Source: Rhizobium sp. NXC14
GTDB taxonomy: Bacteria > Pseudomonadota > Alphaproteobacteria > Rhizobiales > Rhizobiaceae
Direction: 5' to 3'
Assembly (NCBI RefSeq): GCF_002117485.1
Contig: NZ_CP021030.1
Coordinates: 3,041,001-3,105,000 of the forward strand
DNA: 64,000 bases
The translations under genes were made by a program, and so were the position numbers. The notes below the pieces were generated by a model. The model was not told where the DNA came from and made no database searches. It was given only the letters and a program-made list of their open reading frames with translations. Of this stretch, positions 25,863 to 33,327 are shown piece after piece (the stretch's first letter is position 1; every line of letters starts with the position of its first letter).

Positions 25863-27161
25863 TCAAGCTGCGATGAACTCGTTCCAGCGGCGGACCATGT
25901 AGCGGTCCTCGTCCATGACCGAGTTCCAGCAGGCGACTGCACCCATGCGGGCTTCGAAGGAACCGCCGTCGCGCACCGCACCAGCCTTTTCCATGACCTT
26001 GCCTTCGGGAGAGAGGATATCGCCCTGCGCCGGCTTGCCCTCGATCCAGTAACCCCATTCGTCTGCCGTCATGAAGTTCTTGGCCGTCTCCATGCAGGCG
26101 GAGTAGTAGCCCTGGCGGTTGAGATAACCGCCGACCCAGCCCGACGTATACCAGTTGATGTATTCGTACGCCGCATCGAGCTGTGCGCCCTTCAGATGCG
26201 AGGCAAGGCCGAGGCCGCCGCCCCAGGCGCGATAACCTTCCTTGAGCGGCTGGTATTTGCAGGCGATGCCCTTGGAGCGGACGGCGGCGACGGCCGGCGA
26301 CCACATCGACTGGATGACGACCTCGCCCGAAGCCATCAGGTTGACCGACTCGTCGAAGCTCTTCCAGAAGGCACGGAACTGGCCGTCGCTCTTGGCCTTG
26401 ATGAGGAAGTCGATCGTCTTGTCGATCTCTTCCTTGGTCATGTTGCCCTTGTCGGCATATTTGATGTTGCCCAAGGCCTCCATGATCATTGCCGCATCCA
26501 TGATGCCGATCGACGGGATGTTGAGGATCGAGGTCTTGCCCTTGAACTTCGGATCCATGATGTCGGCCCAGCTCGTAATGTCGCGGCCGACGAGATCGGG
26601 ACGAATGCCGAGCGTATCGGCATTGTAGATGGTGGGAACCATCGTCATCCACTGCGTCGGCTCCTTGGCGAACTTCTTGGCGCCCTGCGCCTCAACGAAA
26701 CCGACGGTGTGCGGTGCGGTGCCCTGGGCGATGACGCTGTCCGGCTTCATCTTGCCGTTGATGAAGAGCGGCACGATCTTGTCGTAATATTTGAGCTTCT
26801 TGACGTCCATCGGCTGGAGCACGCCCGTTGGAAATACCTTCTTGGCGATCCAGTATTCGATGTCGGCGATGTCGTAGCTGTCGGGCTGGGTGACGGCACG
26901 CTGGGCGGCAGCGTCGGAATCGGTCGCGGTCATCTCCAGCGTGATGCCGAGATCGGCTTTGCACTTCTCGGCGATGGCGTTGATGTTCGAAACGCCAGTG
27001 CCGAACTGGCGAAGCGTGATGTTCGTCTTCGCCCAGATCGTGGGAAAGCCGGTGATGGCTCCGGAGCCGGCGATGGCGCCGACGGCGGCAGCACCCGTCT
27101 TCAAGAGCGTGCGGCGGGAAAGACCCTTTTCCGCCTTAGTCGATGTCGTTTCAGTCGTCAT
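25863..27161 (-). CDS. Tat-exported ABC transporter binding protein (PotD-like)
   Basis: This 432-residue polyamine-type solute-binding protein has a twin-arginine signal, SRRTLLK with Arg16-Arg17, followed by a hydrophobic stretch (TGAAAVGAIAGSGAITGFP). Mature landmarks include QPMDVKKLKYYDKIVPLF, TQWMTMVPTIYNADTLGIR and GEVVIQSMWSPAVAAVR. It should deliver the ligand to the permeases encoded at 23817-25554. Tat export implies folding before translocation. The co-transcribed racemase and flavin reductase suggest the ligand is not simply a polyamine (inference). Confidence 0.88.
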   Translation of the reverse strand: MTTETTSTKAEKGLSRRTLLKTGAAAVGAIAGSGAITGFPTIWAKTNITLRQFGTGVSNINAIAEKCKADLGITLEMTATDSDAAAQRAVTQPDSYDIADIEYWIAKKVFPTGVLQPMDVKKLKYYDKIVPLFINGKMKPDSVIAQGTAPHTVGFVEAQGAKKFAKEPTQWMTMVPTIYNADTLGIRPDLVGRDITSWADIMDPKFKGKTSILNIPSIGIMDAAMIMEALGNIKYADKGNMTKEEIDKTIDFLIKAKSDGQFRAFWKSFDESVNLMASGEVVIQSMWSPAVAAVRSKGIACKYQPLKEGYRAWGGGLGLASHLKGAQLDAAYEYINWYTSGWVGGYLNRQGYYSACMETAKNFMTADEWGYWIEGKPAQGDILSPEGKVMEKAGAVRDGGSFEARMGAVACWNSVMDEDRYMVRRWNEFIAA

Positions 27162-27206
27162 GTCAGTTCCCCTTTTCTTGATGTGGAAGTTGATGTTTTT
27201 GATTGT

Positions 27207-28295
27207 TCATGCAGAGGCGCGGCCGAGAAGCACCGCATCCTCACGCTCCCAGCTGAGCGAGACCGCGTCGCCTACGGCGACCGGACGGGCGAAATAGTCG
27301 CTATCGTCAGCAATGACGGTGAAGTCGTCGCTGCCGGCGCCGAAAACGGTGATCTTCACCGAGGAGCCGCGATATTCGACGTTGGAGACTATGCCGTTGA
27401 AGCCGAGCGTCCACTCTGTCGCCACCTGCAGACGCACGCGATCGGTGCGGATGCCGATATCGACAGGTTCGCCGACTTCCCTGCCCTCGCCCCGCACGGA
27501 AAAGCTCTGCCCCTCCGGCACGGTCATGACGAGCATGCCGTCCGCGCTCGACGTCACGCGGCCGGACAAGACGTTGTGATCACCCATGAACCGCGCGACG
27601 AAGGCGGTTGCCGGCTTCTCGAAAACCTCGCGGGGTGCCGCCGCCTGCTCGATCCGGCCGTCATTCATGATGACGATGACGTCAGCGAGCGCCATCGCCT
27701 CTTCCTGGCTGTGGGTGACATGGACGAAGGTGATGCCGAGCGACTTCTGCAGCTTCTTGAGCTCTGCGCGCATACGGATCTTCAGGAAGGGATCGAGCGC
27801 CGACAGTGGCTCGTCGAGCAGCAGCGCCTCCGGATCGGTAATCAAGGCGCGGGCCAGCGCCACACGCTGCTGCTGGCCGCCCGAAAGCTGAGCCGGACGC
27901 CTGTTGGCATAGGGCTCCATCTGCATCAGCTTCAGCATCTCAAGCGCCTTGGCCCGCCGCTCCGCCTTGTCGACGCCCTTCATCTTCAGGCTGAAGGCGA
28001 CATTGTCGACCAGGTCGAGATGCGGGAAGAGCGCATAGGACTGGAACATCATAGCCGTGCCGCGCCTGGCAGGCGGAAGATCGGTGACGACCGTTTTGCC
28101 GAGCCTGATGTCGCCGGAAGAAATGCTCTCATGGCCGGCGATCATGCGCAGCGTCGAGGTCTTGCCGCAGCCCGACGGGCCGAGGAAGCAGCAATAGGAA
28201 CCGGCCGGAATCTTCAGGCTGATCCCGTGCACGGCCGTCGTCGCTCCGTAGACCTTCGAAACGGATACTATATCGATCTCTGCCGCTTTCGACAT
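27207..28295 (-). CDS. ABC transporter ATP-binding protein (PotA-like)
   Basis: This 362-residue ATPase has Walker A GPSGCGKTS, Q-loop MMFQSYALFPHLD, signature LSGGQQQRVALARAL, Walker B ALLLDEP and switch segment HVTHSQEEAMALAD, where the usual Asp of H-D-Q is replaced by Ser. The C-terminus is a TOBE-type domain. The ATG at 28293-28295 has GGGGA 7 bases upstream; an adjacent ATG at 28296-28298 is possible. It is the first gene of the leftward transporter-racemase-reductase operon. Confidence 0.87.
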   Translation of the reverse strand: MSKAAEIDIVSVSKVYGATTAVHGISLKIPAGSYCCFLGPSGCGKTSTLRMIAGHESISSGDIRLGKTVVTDLPPARRGTAMMFQSYALFPHLDLVDNVAFSLKMKGVDKAERRAKALEMLKLMQMEPYANRRPAQLSGGQQQRVALARALITDPEALLLDEPLSALDPFLKIRMRAELKKLQKSLGITFVHVTHSQEEAMALADVIVIMNDGRIEQAAAPREVFEKPATAFVARFMGDHNVLSGRVTSSADGMLVMTVPEGQSFSVRGEGREVGEPVDIGIRTDRVRLQVATEWTLGFNGIVSNVEYRGSSVKITVFGAGSDDFTVIADDSDYFARPVAVGDAVSLSWEREDAVLLGRASA

Positions 28296-28563
28296 CATGC
28301 CTTCCCCTGTTCGGGAAAGATGATGCATCTGCCGTGCCAATCGCTTCCAACGCCAACTAAGCCCTTAGCGGGAAAGGATTTTAACACTCAAAGCCGTGCA
28401 GGCCCATTTCATAAGCACCGCATCGCCTGCACAGGATTTAGGCTATCGTCTGCAATTTACTCAAAAAATCGTATACAATTTAGCCGCCATTTCGATGACA
28501 AATTCCGTTTAACTTTTCCCGCGAAGCCGGGTATGGTTTGCCCGCCATCAGGGAATAGTTTTC

Positions 28564-29274
28564 ATGAAATCCGCCGCCAAGGCCATGCAGGCCGAAGAAG
28601 TCGCCGAAACCGGCGCGCATCAGATCCGCGATGCCATTCGCGAGGCAATCGTCGAGCGCAGGCTTTCCCCCGGCACCAAGCTTTCCGAAAGCGACGTCGG
28701 CAATCTCTTCAACGTCAGCCGCACACTTGCCCGCGCGGCGCTGCAGGCGCTTTCCTATGAGGGCCTCGTCAGCGTCGAGAAGAACCGCGGCGCCTTCGTC
28801 GCCTATCCCTCCCCTGATGAGGCCCGCCAGATCTTTTCTGCCCGGCGCCTAGTCGAGCCCGGCATATTGCGGGAGGCGGCGGCGCGGATCACCCCTGATG
28901 ACATCGGGAATCTGCGAGAGCTTTTGCAGGAAGAAGGCCGCCTGATGAGCGAGCGCGGCCAGACGGCCCGGCGCGCCGAGATCAAGGCATCCGGCGATTT
29001 CCACCTGATGCTGGCGGAAATTTCGGGCAACGCCATCATGCAGCGCTTCATGGAGGAGCTCGTCGCCCGCTCATCCCTCGTCATCGCGCTCTACGGCCAG
29101 TCGACCGCTTCCAGCTGCGGCCATTCCGAACATGGCGATATCATCTCGGCGATCGAAGGCAAGGAACTCGACCGCGCCTGCCAGCTGATGCTGCATCATA
29201 TCGCCCATATCGAGTCCGATCTCGACCTGCGCGAACGCAAGAGCCTCGGCCTCAAGGAAGCCTTCGAACTCTGA
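28564..29274 (+). CDS. GntR family regulator, FadR/FCD subfamily
   Basis: This 236-residue regulator has an N-terminal winged helix (HQIRDAIREAIVERRLSPGTKLSESDVGNLFNVSRTLARAALQALSYEGLVSVEKNRGAFVA) and an all-helical C-terminal FCD domain with probable metal-binding histidines (GDFHLMLAEISGN, HHIAHIESD). It is divergent from the polyamine-type ABC operon, with a 268-bp intergenic region, and probably regulates it. FCD regulators usually respond to carboxylic acids or amino-acid-like ligands, consistent with the racemase in the operon. Confidence 0.9.
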   Translation: MKSAAKAMQAEEVAETGAHQIRDAIREAIVERRLSPGTKLSESDVGNLFNVSRTLARAALQALSYEGLVSVEKNRGAFVAYPSPDEARQIFSARRLVEPGILREAAARITPDDIGNLRELLQEEGRLMSERGQTARRAEIKASGDFHLMLAEISGNAIMQRFMEELVARSSLVIALYGQSTASSCGHSEHGDIISAIEGKELDRACQLMLHHIAHIESDLDLRERKSLGLKEAFEL

Positions 29275-29302
29275 GCGGTTGGGCGCACGTCGCCAGCAGC
29301 TA

Positions 29303-29713
29303 TCACGACGCCTTCTTCGGCAGCTTGTCCAGCGCGGCGAAAATCTCTTCCGCCGTCCGCGGCTCGCTTGAACGTAGCTTCACCGCGCCGTCACGCCCGA
29401 TCAGGATCAGCCCGAACTCACTGTAAGATGGCCCTTGCAGCCGCTCGCGAATATCGTCCGCATCAAGTTCCCAGCCATCGTCGAACAGCGAGAAAGCGCC
29501 GCCGCCGGCGATGATGAACACTTCGACGTCTTCCTCGATGAGGCGCATCTGCGCGTTCCGCAACCATTCGTCCTGGGTTGCCGCGCGGTCGTCCTGCGCA
29601 TCGGCGAAGATGATCAGCACCCGTTTGCTGTCTCGAAACTGCTCGAGCGATTGCGGAAGTTCCGGCTCACGTCGCGGCGTGCCGATGATTTCATGAACGA
29701 TGGATCTCAGCAT
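29303..29713 (-). CDS. DUF4174 domain-containing protein
   Basis: This 136-residue protein resembles the DUF4174 family: LEQFRDSKRVLIIFADAQDDRAATQDEWL, then IIAGGGAFSLFDDG and FGLILIGRDGAVKLRSSEPRTAEEIFAALDKLP. The fold looks thioredoxin-like (beta-strand VLIIFA followed by helix, later GLILIGRDG and KLR), but the active-site CxxC is absent. No signal peptide is visible. Function unknown. It is convergent with the GntR gene. Confidence 0.75.
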   Translation of the reverse strand: MLRSIVHEIIGTPRREPELPQSLEQFRDSKRVLIIFADAQDDRAATQDEWLRNAQMRLIEEDVEVFIIAGGGAFSLFDDGWELDADDIRERLQGPSYSEFGLILIGRDGAVKLRSSEPRTAEEIFAALDKLPKKAS

Positions 29714-29885
29714 GGTGCTATTCCTCGCCCGTCATCTACGGGCTGTGACTGCGCCATTCCAGCGCCGGCGCATTCAAGACGCGCGAGAACGCTGTAAAGC
29801 GCTGAATAACTGAATAATTCCCAAATCCGGTACGAACTGGGATCATTCAGTAAACGGCTGGAAATGGGGGAGGTTCCGACGAAGC

Positions 29886-29930
29886 GGAAAAGGATCGCAG
29901 CTCAACATCCGTTAGCCGCGATCCCTTTCC
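29886..29930 (-). terminator. Candidate terminator hairpin
   Basis: GGAAAAGGATCGC (29886-29898) and GCGATCCCTTTCC (29918-29930) pair over 13 bp with one mismatch and a 19-nt loop, immediately after the stop of the leftward gene at 29933. Confidence 0.45.
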
Positions 29931-29932
29931 CG

Positions 29933-30316
29933 TCAGTCGCGGCTCTGGTCCTCGGCCGCATGCGCCGAGACGGCGACAAGGTCCGCTGTGCCGTTGGCAA
30001 GCAGGCGTTTGCGCACCAGCACGCGCATGACGCGTGCGGCCGTCGAGAAGGTCATCTGGTCAAGCGGACCTTCGCCCTCCCAGGGCTTGGTCAGCCGCTC
30101 GGTGACGGCACCGACGATATTCATCGGCACGATGTCGGTGCATTCGCGCATGGCTTCGAAAACGAAGCTGATCGGGATGACCCTTCCTTCATGGGTCACG
30201 ATCGGTTCGGTCAATTCGCTGTCCCATTCCTCGAAGGCGTAAAGTGCTTCGCGAAATAGCTGCTGGAGGGTAAACGGCGCGTGGCCGTTATGAAGTGGCG
30301 GCAGGGCATTCATCAT
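29933..30316 (-). CDS. Conserved hypothetical protein
   Basis: This 127-residue soluble protein (MMNALPPLHNGHAPFTLQQLFREALYAFEEWDSELTEP...) is not assigned to a characterised family. The composition looks like a real gene: acidic, helical C-terminal half (FSTAARVMRVLVRKRLLANGTADLVAVSAHAAED) and a good GAGGAGA ribosome-binding site. It stands alone with a hairpin just downstream. No function is proposed. Confidence 0.65.
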   Translation of the reverse strand: MMNALPPLHNGHAPFTLQQLFREALYAFEEWDSELTEPIVTHEGRVIPISFVFEAMRECTDIVPMNIVGAVTERLTKPWEGEGPLDQMTFSTAARVMRVLVRKRLLANGTADLVAVSAHAAEDQSRD

Positions 30317-30666
30317 GTCTGTCTCCTCTTGATGGATTAAGCCAAAGTCCTCCTGGCTCGCTCAGCATGAACGCGGGGAACACAGCGTTTTTTGCCCCTG
30401 CGGACCGAATAACACGATTGATTCTATAGAGTAATCTTTCGTGAATAAAGCCCATTTCTCGGCCGAGGCGGCACCCGTTTTTCTAAACGCATGAAATTCC
30501 TGCATGTTTTAGGCGAAAATTTCTCAATGAGTCGGATTAGTGAAAATCCATGCCTGCCGCGTGTGATTGTGCGGGAGGCGGGAAAAACCCTGAAAAATCA
30601 CGGAACTTTTGCGGCTGTAATCTGTTTTGTTCGCGCACTTCGTAAAAGCAGATGGGGTTACCACCA
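30317..30666. other. AT-richer intergenic region, no gene seen
   Basis: About 350 bp with no persuasive ORF. It should hold promoters for the leftward gene at 29933 and the rightward small genes at 30667. No clear operator or RNA structure was recognised. Confidence 0.4.
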
Positions 30667-30873
30667 ATGACGCAGATCCGTGAACCGGAGCGGCGGGCCA
30701 AAGTCCTGCGCGGCCGTCCTTACAGCCTTGATGAATTCGCCTCCAAATATGGCCTGCGCAGCGACCAGGCCGAGAGTCTGTTTACCCGTTTCGGGCCTTC
30801 CTCGATCGAACTCGATTTGCTGATGGCAGCCAAGCGCCGCGCGCCTGTTCTGCCGGACAGAATTGCCGAATAA
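30667..30873 (+). CDS. Small conserved hypothetical protein
   Basis: This 68-residue basic protein (MTQIREPERRAKVLRGRPYSLDEFASKYGLRSDQAESLFTRFGPSS...) has a predicted helix-turn-helix-like middle part (SLDEFASKYGLRSDQAESLF). An ATG at 30652 in the same frame is possible, but no Shine-Dalgarno sequence precedes it; GGGG lies 9 bases before the chosen start. It is 25 bp upstream of the DUF2934 gene and probably co-transcribed. Function unknown. Confidence 0.6.
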   Translation: MTQIREPERRAKVLRGRPYSLDEFASKYGLRSDQAESLFTRFGPSSIELDLLMAAKRRAPVLPDRIAE

Positions 30874-30898
30874 CGCCTTTCACGAACGGAATCGATAG

Positions 30899-31138
30899 AT
30901 GAGCGACAAACGCCATGAGTGGATCAGCAAACGGGCCTATGCGATCTGGGAAGAACAGGGCCGCCCTGACGGCCGGGACAGCGAACATTGGCGCCAGGCA
31001 GTCGCCGAGCGGGACGCGCTGGAACGCACGCAGGCCTCCGTCGACGGACGTGAAGTGCTGGTGAAGTTCCGCCCGAAGCCGCAACGGCCGGAACTGCCGC
31101 GCGCCGGCTGGCTCACTCCGCCCGCCAAGGCCGGTTAA
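30899..31138 (+). CDS. DUF2934 domain-containing protein
   Basis: This 79-residue protein begins MSDKRHEWISKRAYAIWEEQGRPDGRDSEHWRQAVAE, the characteristic DUF2934 motif (IxxRAYxIWExxGRPxGxxxxHWxxA) found in many alphaproteobacterial small proteins. The C-terminal half is proline-rich and basic. Function unknown. It follows the small gene at 30667 by 25 bp. Confidence 0.82.
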   Translation: MSDKRHEWISKRAYAIWEEQGRPDGRDSEHWRQAVAERDALERTQASVDGREVLVKFRPKPQRPELPRAGWLTPPAKAG

Positions 31139-31148
31139 TCCAGGACGC

Positions 31149-31215
31149 CGGTGGCCGGCCTCGTCCTTCGAGGCCCCTGCGCGGCGCCTTAGGATGAGGG
31201 CGGAGAGAAGGTGCG
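31149..31215. repeat. REP-like repeat, family 2, left copy flanking the GIY-YIG gene
   Basis: The core 31159-31199 has outer arms CCTCGTCCT and AGGATGAGG (one mismatch) around an inner TCGAGGC...GCGCC palindrome. It is followed by GGGCGGAGAGAAGGTG, which is also shared with the copy at 31623-31688. Further copies lie at 40824-40871 and 45967-46009. Confidence 0.7.
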
Positions 31216-31322
31216 GCTTGCCTCACCGGAGAACGGAGGGAGGGTGCAGCCTGCCTCCCTGGCGGCGGGAGCACCCTGCCGCGCGATTGCCCCCCGCTCG
31301 CTCCCCGTGCTAGCCTGCCGCC

Positions 31323-31617
31323 ATGGAAGTCACCGTCTATATCCTCCGCTGCAGCGACGGCTCCTATTATACCGGGCTGACCAAGCAAGAGATCGAGGCA
31401 CGTGTGTGGGAGCACAATGCCGCGACCTATGACGGCTACACTGCCAAACGCCTTCCGGTCGAACTTGTCTTTACCGAAACCTACGACCGCATCATATGCC
31501 ATCACCCGCGAGCGGCAGATCAAAGGCTGGTCGCGCCGCAAAAAGGAGGCGTTGATCGCCTTGGACTACGGGGCGCTGCCAGATTTGTCCAAACGGGGGT
31601 CGGTTAAGGCCAGGTAA
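31323..31617 (+). pseudogene. GIY-YIG nuclease superfamily protein, frameshifted
   Basis: The first frame (from ATG 31323) reads MEVTVYILRCSDGSYYTGLTKQEIEARVWEH...LPVELVFTETYDRI, the N-terminal two thirds of a YhbQ-type GIY-YIG protein. The family's usual C-terminus (ITRERQIKGWSRRKKEALIALDYGALPDLSKR) is present in the +1 frame from about 31496 to 31617. The shift occurs at about 31488-31497, consistent with one extra base in CATCATATGCC. In the first frame the protein would end in an unrelated tail. It may be a pseudogene or a sequencing error. It lies between two copies of a REP-like repeat. Confidence 0.75.
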
Positions 31618-31622
31618 GCCCC

Positions 31623-31688
31623 GGTGGCCGACCTCGTCCTTCGAGGCCCCTGCGGGGGGCCTGAGGATAAGGGCGGAGAGAAGGTGTG
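31623..31688. repeat. REP-like repeat, family 2, right copy flanking the GIY-YIG gene
   Basis: The core 31632-31672 has arms CCTCGTCCT and AGGATAAGG, with the same flanks as the left copy (GGTGGCCG before and GGGCGGAGAGAAGGTG after). The two copies are in direct orientation about 470 bp apart. Confidence 0.7.
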
Positions 31689-32071
31689 GTCTCACGATGG
31701 CGGAGAGAGGGATGCGGCTTGCCTCGCCGGAGGCGGAGAGGGGTGCGGCTTGCTTCAACGGAAGACGGAGCGGCGCGCCGAAGACGGGGAGCGTCGATAA
31801 TGGCACAGTCCACCCTCTTCCCCGAACGCCGCTGTTTCCGCTTGAAACACTTCGTCAAGCATATTGGCATAAATCCATGGAGTACGGGCTTTTCTTTCAC
31901 CCGCCCGCGACATTGCCGCTCGACACTCTTCCCGCAAAATCGGAAACGGAACAGTGATGAAAAAGTGCGCATGCGCGAAGCGTGATTCCATCCGGCCGCG
32001 GCGCTGATTGCTGCCGGGCCGGGCCTCTCATGTCGGGGAAAGCCTTACACCGCCCGCCGGGGCGGGCCATG
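31689..32071. other. Intergenic region with imperfect short tandem repeats
   Basis: From about 31700 to 31765 the phrase GGAGAG(A/G)GG(A/T)GCGGCTTGC recurs imperfectly, extending the repeat on its left. The remainder shows no credible gene. A GC-rich inverted repeat (GCCCGCC 32052-32058 with GGCGGGC 32061-32067) lies just after the leftward gene at 32072. Confidence 0.45.
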
Positions 32072-32266
32072 TCAGAAAGCGTTGTTTTCCTGGCAAAGCG
32101 CCCGGTGGACCTCGGTCCAGAACAGCGCCAAAGGGGTGTCGCCGTTGCGTTCGGCAACAAGGGCGCGGATCAACGCTTCGGAACCTGCCATGTCCTGCCA
32201 GCTGGATTTCAGGCCTTTGGCGGCCTGTCGGCATTCGGCAATCTCGAACGGTCTCTTGCTGTCCAT
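32072..32266 (-). CDS. Small conserved hypothetical protein divergent from cinR
   Basis: This 64-residue protein (MDSKRPFEIAECRQAAKGLKSSWQDMAGSEALIRALVAERNGDTPLALFWTEVHRALCQ...) was called from the ATG at 32264-32266, which has AGGAGA 7 bases upstream. It is helical and soluble with no transmembrane segment and matches no family I recognise. It is divergent from cinR with 123 bp between starts, so it may share control elements with the quorum-sensing regulator. Confidence 0.6.
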   Translation of the reverse strand: MDSKRPFEIAECRQAAKGLKSSWQDMAGSEALIRALVAERNGDTPLALFWTEVHRALCQENNAF

Positions 32267-32315
32267 ATGAGGTCTCCTCATGAAAGGCGCTAGCAGGCGG
32301 CGGCCGGATTGTCAT

Positions 32316-32333
32316 TCCCCGCATATGTGGGGA
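32316..32333. promoter_or_regulatory. Near-palindrome upstream of cinR
   Basis: TCCCC-G-CATATG-T-GGGGA is an 18-bp palindrome with one mismatched pair, ending 56 bp before the cinR start. The inner 16 bases match 13 of 16 positions of 33235-33250 upstream of cinI. It may be an operator, or it may be a palindromic intergenic repeat. Confidence 0.45.
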
Positions 32334-32389
32334 TGCCTTGTATTTATGACGGTCCTCGCGGTAAGATTGAGAGAACTGGGACAATGGAA

Positions 32390-33115
32390 ATGACCGAGAA
32401 TACCTACAGCGACAAGTTCGAACCCGCTTTCGAACAGATCAGGGCTGCAACCAATGTGGATGCCGCCATTCGTATTCTCCAGGCAGAATATGGTCTCGAT
32501 TTCGTGACCTACCATCTCGCCCAGACGATCGCGAGCAAGATCGATTCCCCCTTCGTGCGCACCACCTATCCGGATGCCTGGGTCTCCCGCTACCTCTTGA
32601 ACAGCTATGTGAAAGTCGATCCGATCGTAAAGCAGGGCTTCGAGCGCCAACTGCCCTTCGACTGGAGCGAGGTCGAGCCGACCCCGGAAGCCTATGCCAT
32701 GCTGGTCGACGCCCAGAAACACGGCATCGGCGGCAACGGCTATTCCATTCCCGTCGCCGACAAGGCGCAACGCCGCGCGCTCTTGTCGCTGAACGCCCGC
32801 ATCCCGGTCGAGGAATGGGCTGAGCTTGTGCGCCGCTGCCGCAACGAATGGATCGAGATCGCCCATCTGATCCACCGCAAGGCCGTCTATGAACTGCATG
32901 GCGAGCATGATCCGGTGCCGACATTGTCGCCGCGCGAGATCGAGTGCCTGCACTGGACCGCGCTCGGCAAGGATTACAAGGATATCTCGGTGATATTGGG
33001 CATATCCGAGCACACGACGCGCGATTACCTGAAAACCGCCCGCTTCAAGCTCGGCTGCGCCACGATTTCGGCCGCCGCCTCGCGGGCGGTGCAGCTGCGC
33101 ATCATCAATCCCTGA
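32390..33115 (+). CDS. cinR: LuxR-type quorum-sensing regulator
   Basis: This 241-residue LuxR-family activator has an N-terminal autoinducer-binding domain (about 10-165, with [33 protein letters not shown] and PFDWSEV) and a C-terminal LuxR helix-turn-helix ([44 protein letters not shown]). With cinI 212 bp downstream it forms the rhizobial cin locus, in which CinR plus 3-OH-C14:1-homoserine lactone activates cinI (established for R. leguminosarum and R. etli). An ATG at 32384 is an alternative start; 32390 was preferred because GGGA lies 8 bases upstream. Confidence 0.92.
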   Translation: MTENTYSDKFEPAFEQIRAATNVDAAIRILQAEYGLDFVTYHLAQTIASKIDSPFVRTTYPDAWVSRYLLNSYVKVDPIVKQGFERQLPFDWSEVEPTPEAYAMLVDAQKHGIGGNGYSIPVADKAQRRALLSLNARIPVEEWAELVRRCRNEWIEIAHLIHRKAVYELHGEHDPVPTLSPREIECLHWTALGKDYKDISVILGISEHTTRDYLKTARFKLGCATISAAASRAVQLRIINP

Positions 33116-33234
33116 GAATCGAAATCGATTTTCCGAAGTTACGACGTGTCACTTCAAATGCCGGAGGATCGCGATCTTCCGGCCGCGCCTCGTTTTCGCC
33201 GGTCGTGACCCAAGCCTCATACTTTTGGGCTAAT

Positions 33235-33263
33235 CCCCCCATCTGAGGGGGCCCATCTGAGGG
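33235..33263 (+). promoter_or_regulatory. Tandem 12-bp repeat in the cinI promoter region
   Basis: CCCATCTGAGGG occurs at 33238-33249 and again at 33252-33263 (14-bp period), the first copy being inside a CCCCC...GGGGG dyad. The array ends 64 bp upstream of cinI and is a candidate site for CinR or another quorum-sensing regulator. Confidence 0.5.
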
Positions 33264-33327
33264 AATTTCCGATCCGGCACGCCTGAACCATTCTGCTCTC
33301 CACGAACTGCAAACGCTGGAGGGCAAA

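Noticed and set aside
25731-28760. A 1009-codon open frame on the plus strand
   Set aside because: It is antisense to the PotD- and PotA-like genes. It has no family resemblance and reflects codon bias in high-GC DNA.
31149-31688. CRISPR array
   Set aside because: There are only two repeat copies separated by a gene, without regular spacers, and no cas genes nearby.
31755-31991. Several short frames in the repeat-rich gap
   Set aside because: They are low-complexity, Arg/Pro/Ser-rich and overlap short tandem repeats; no ribosome-binding site supports them.
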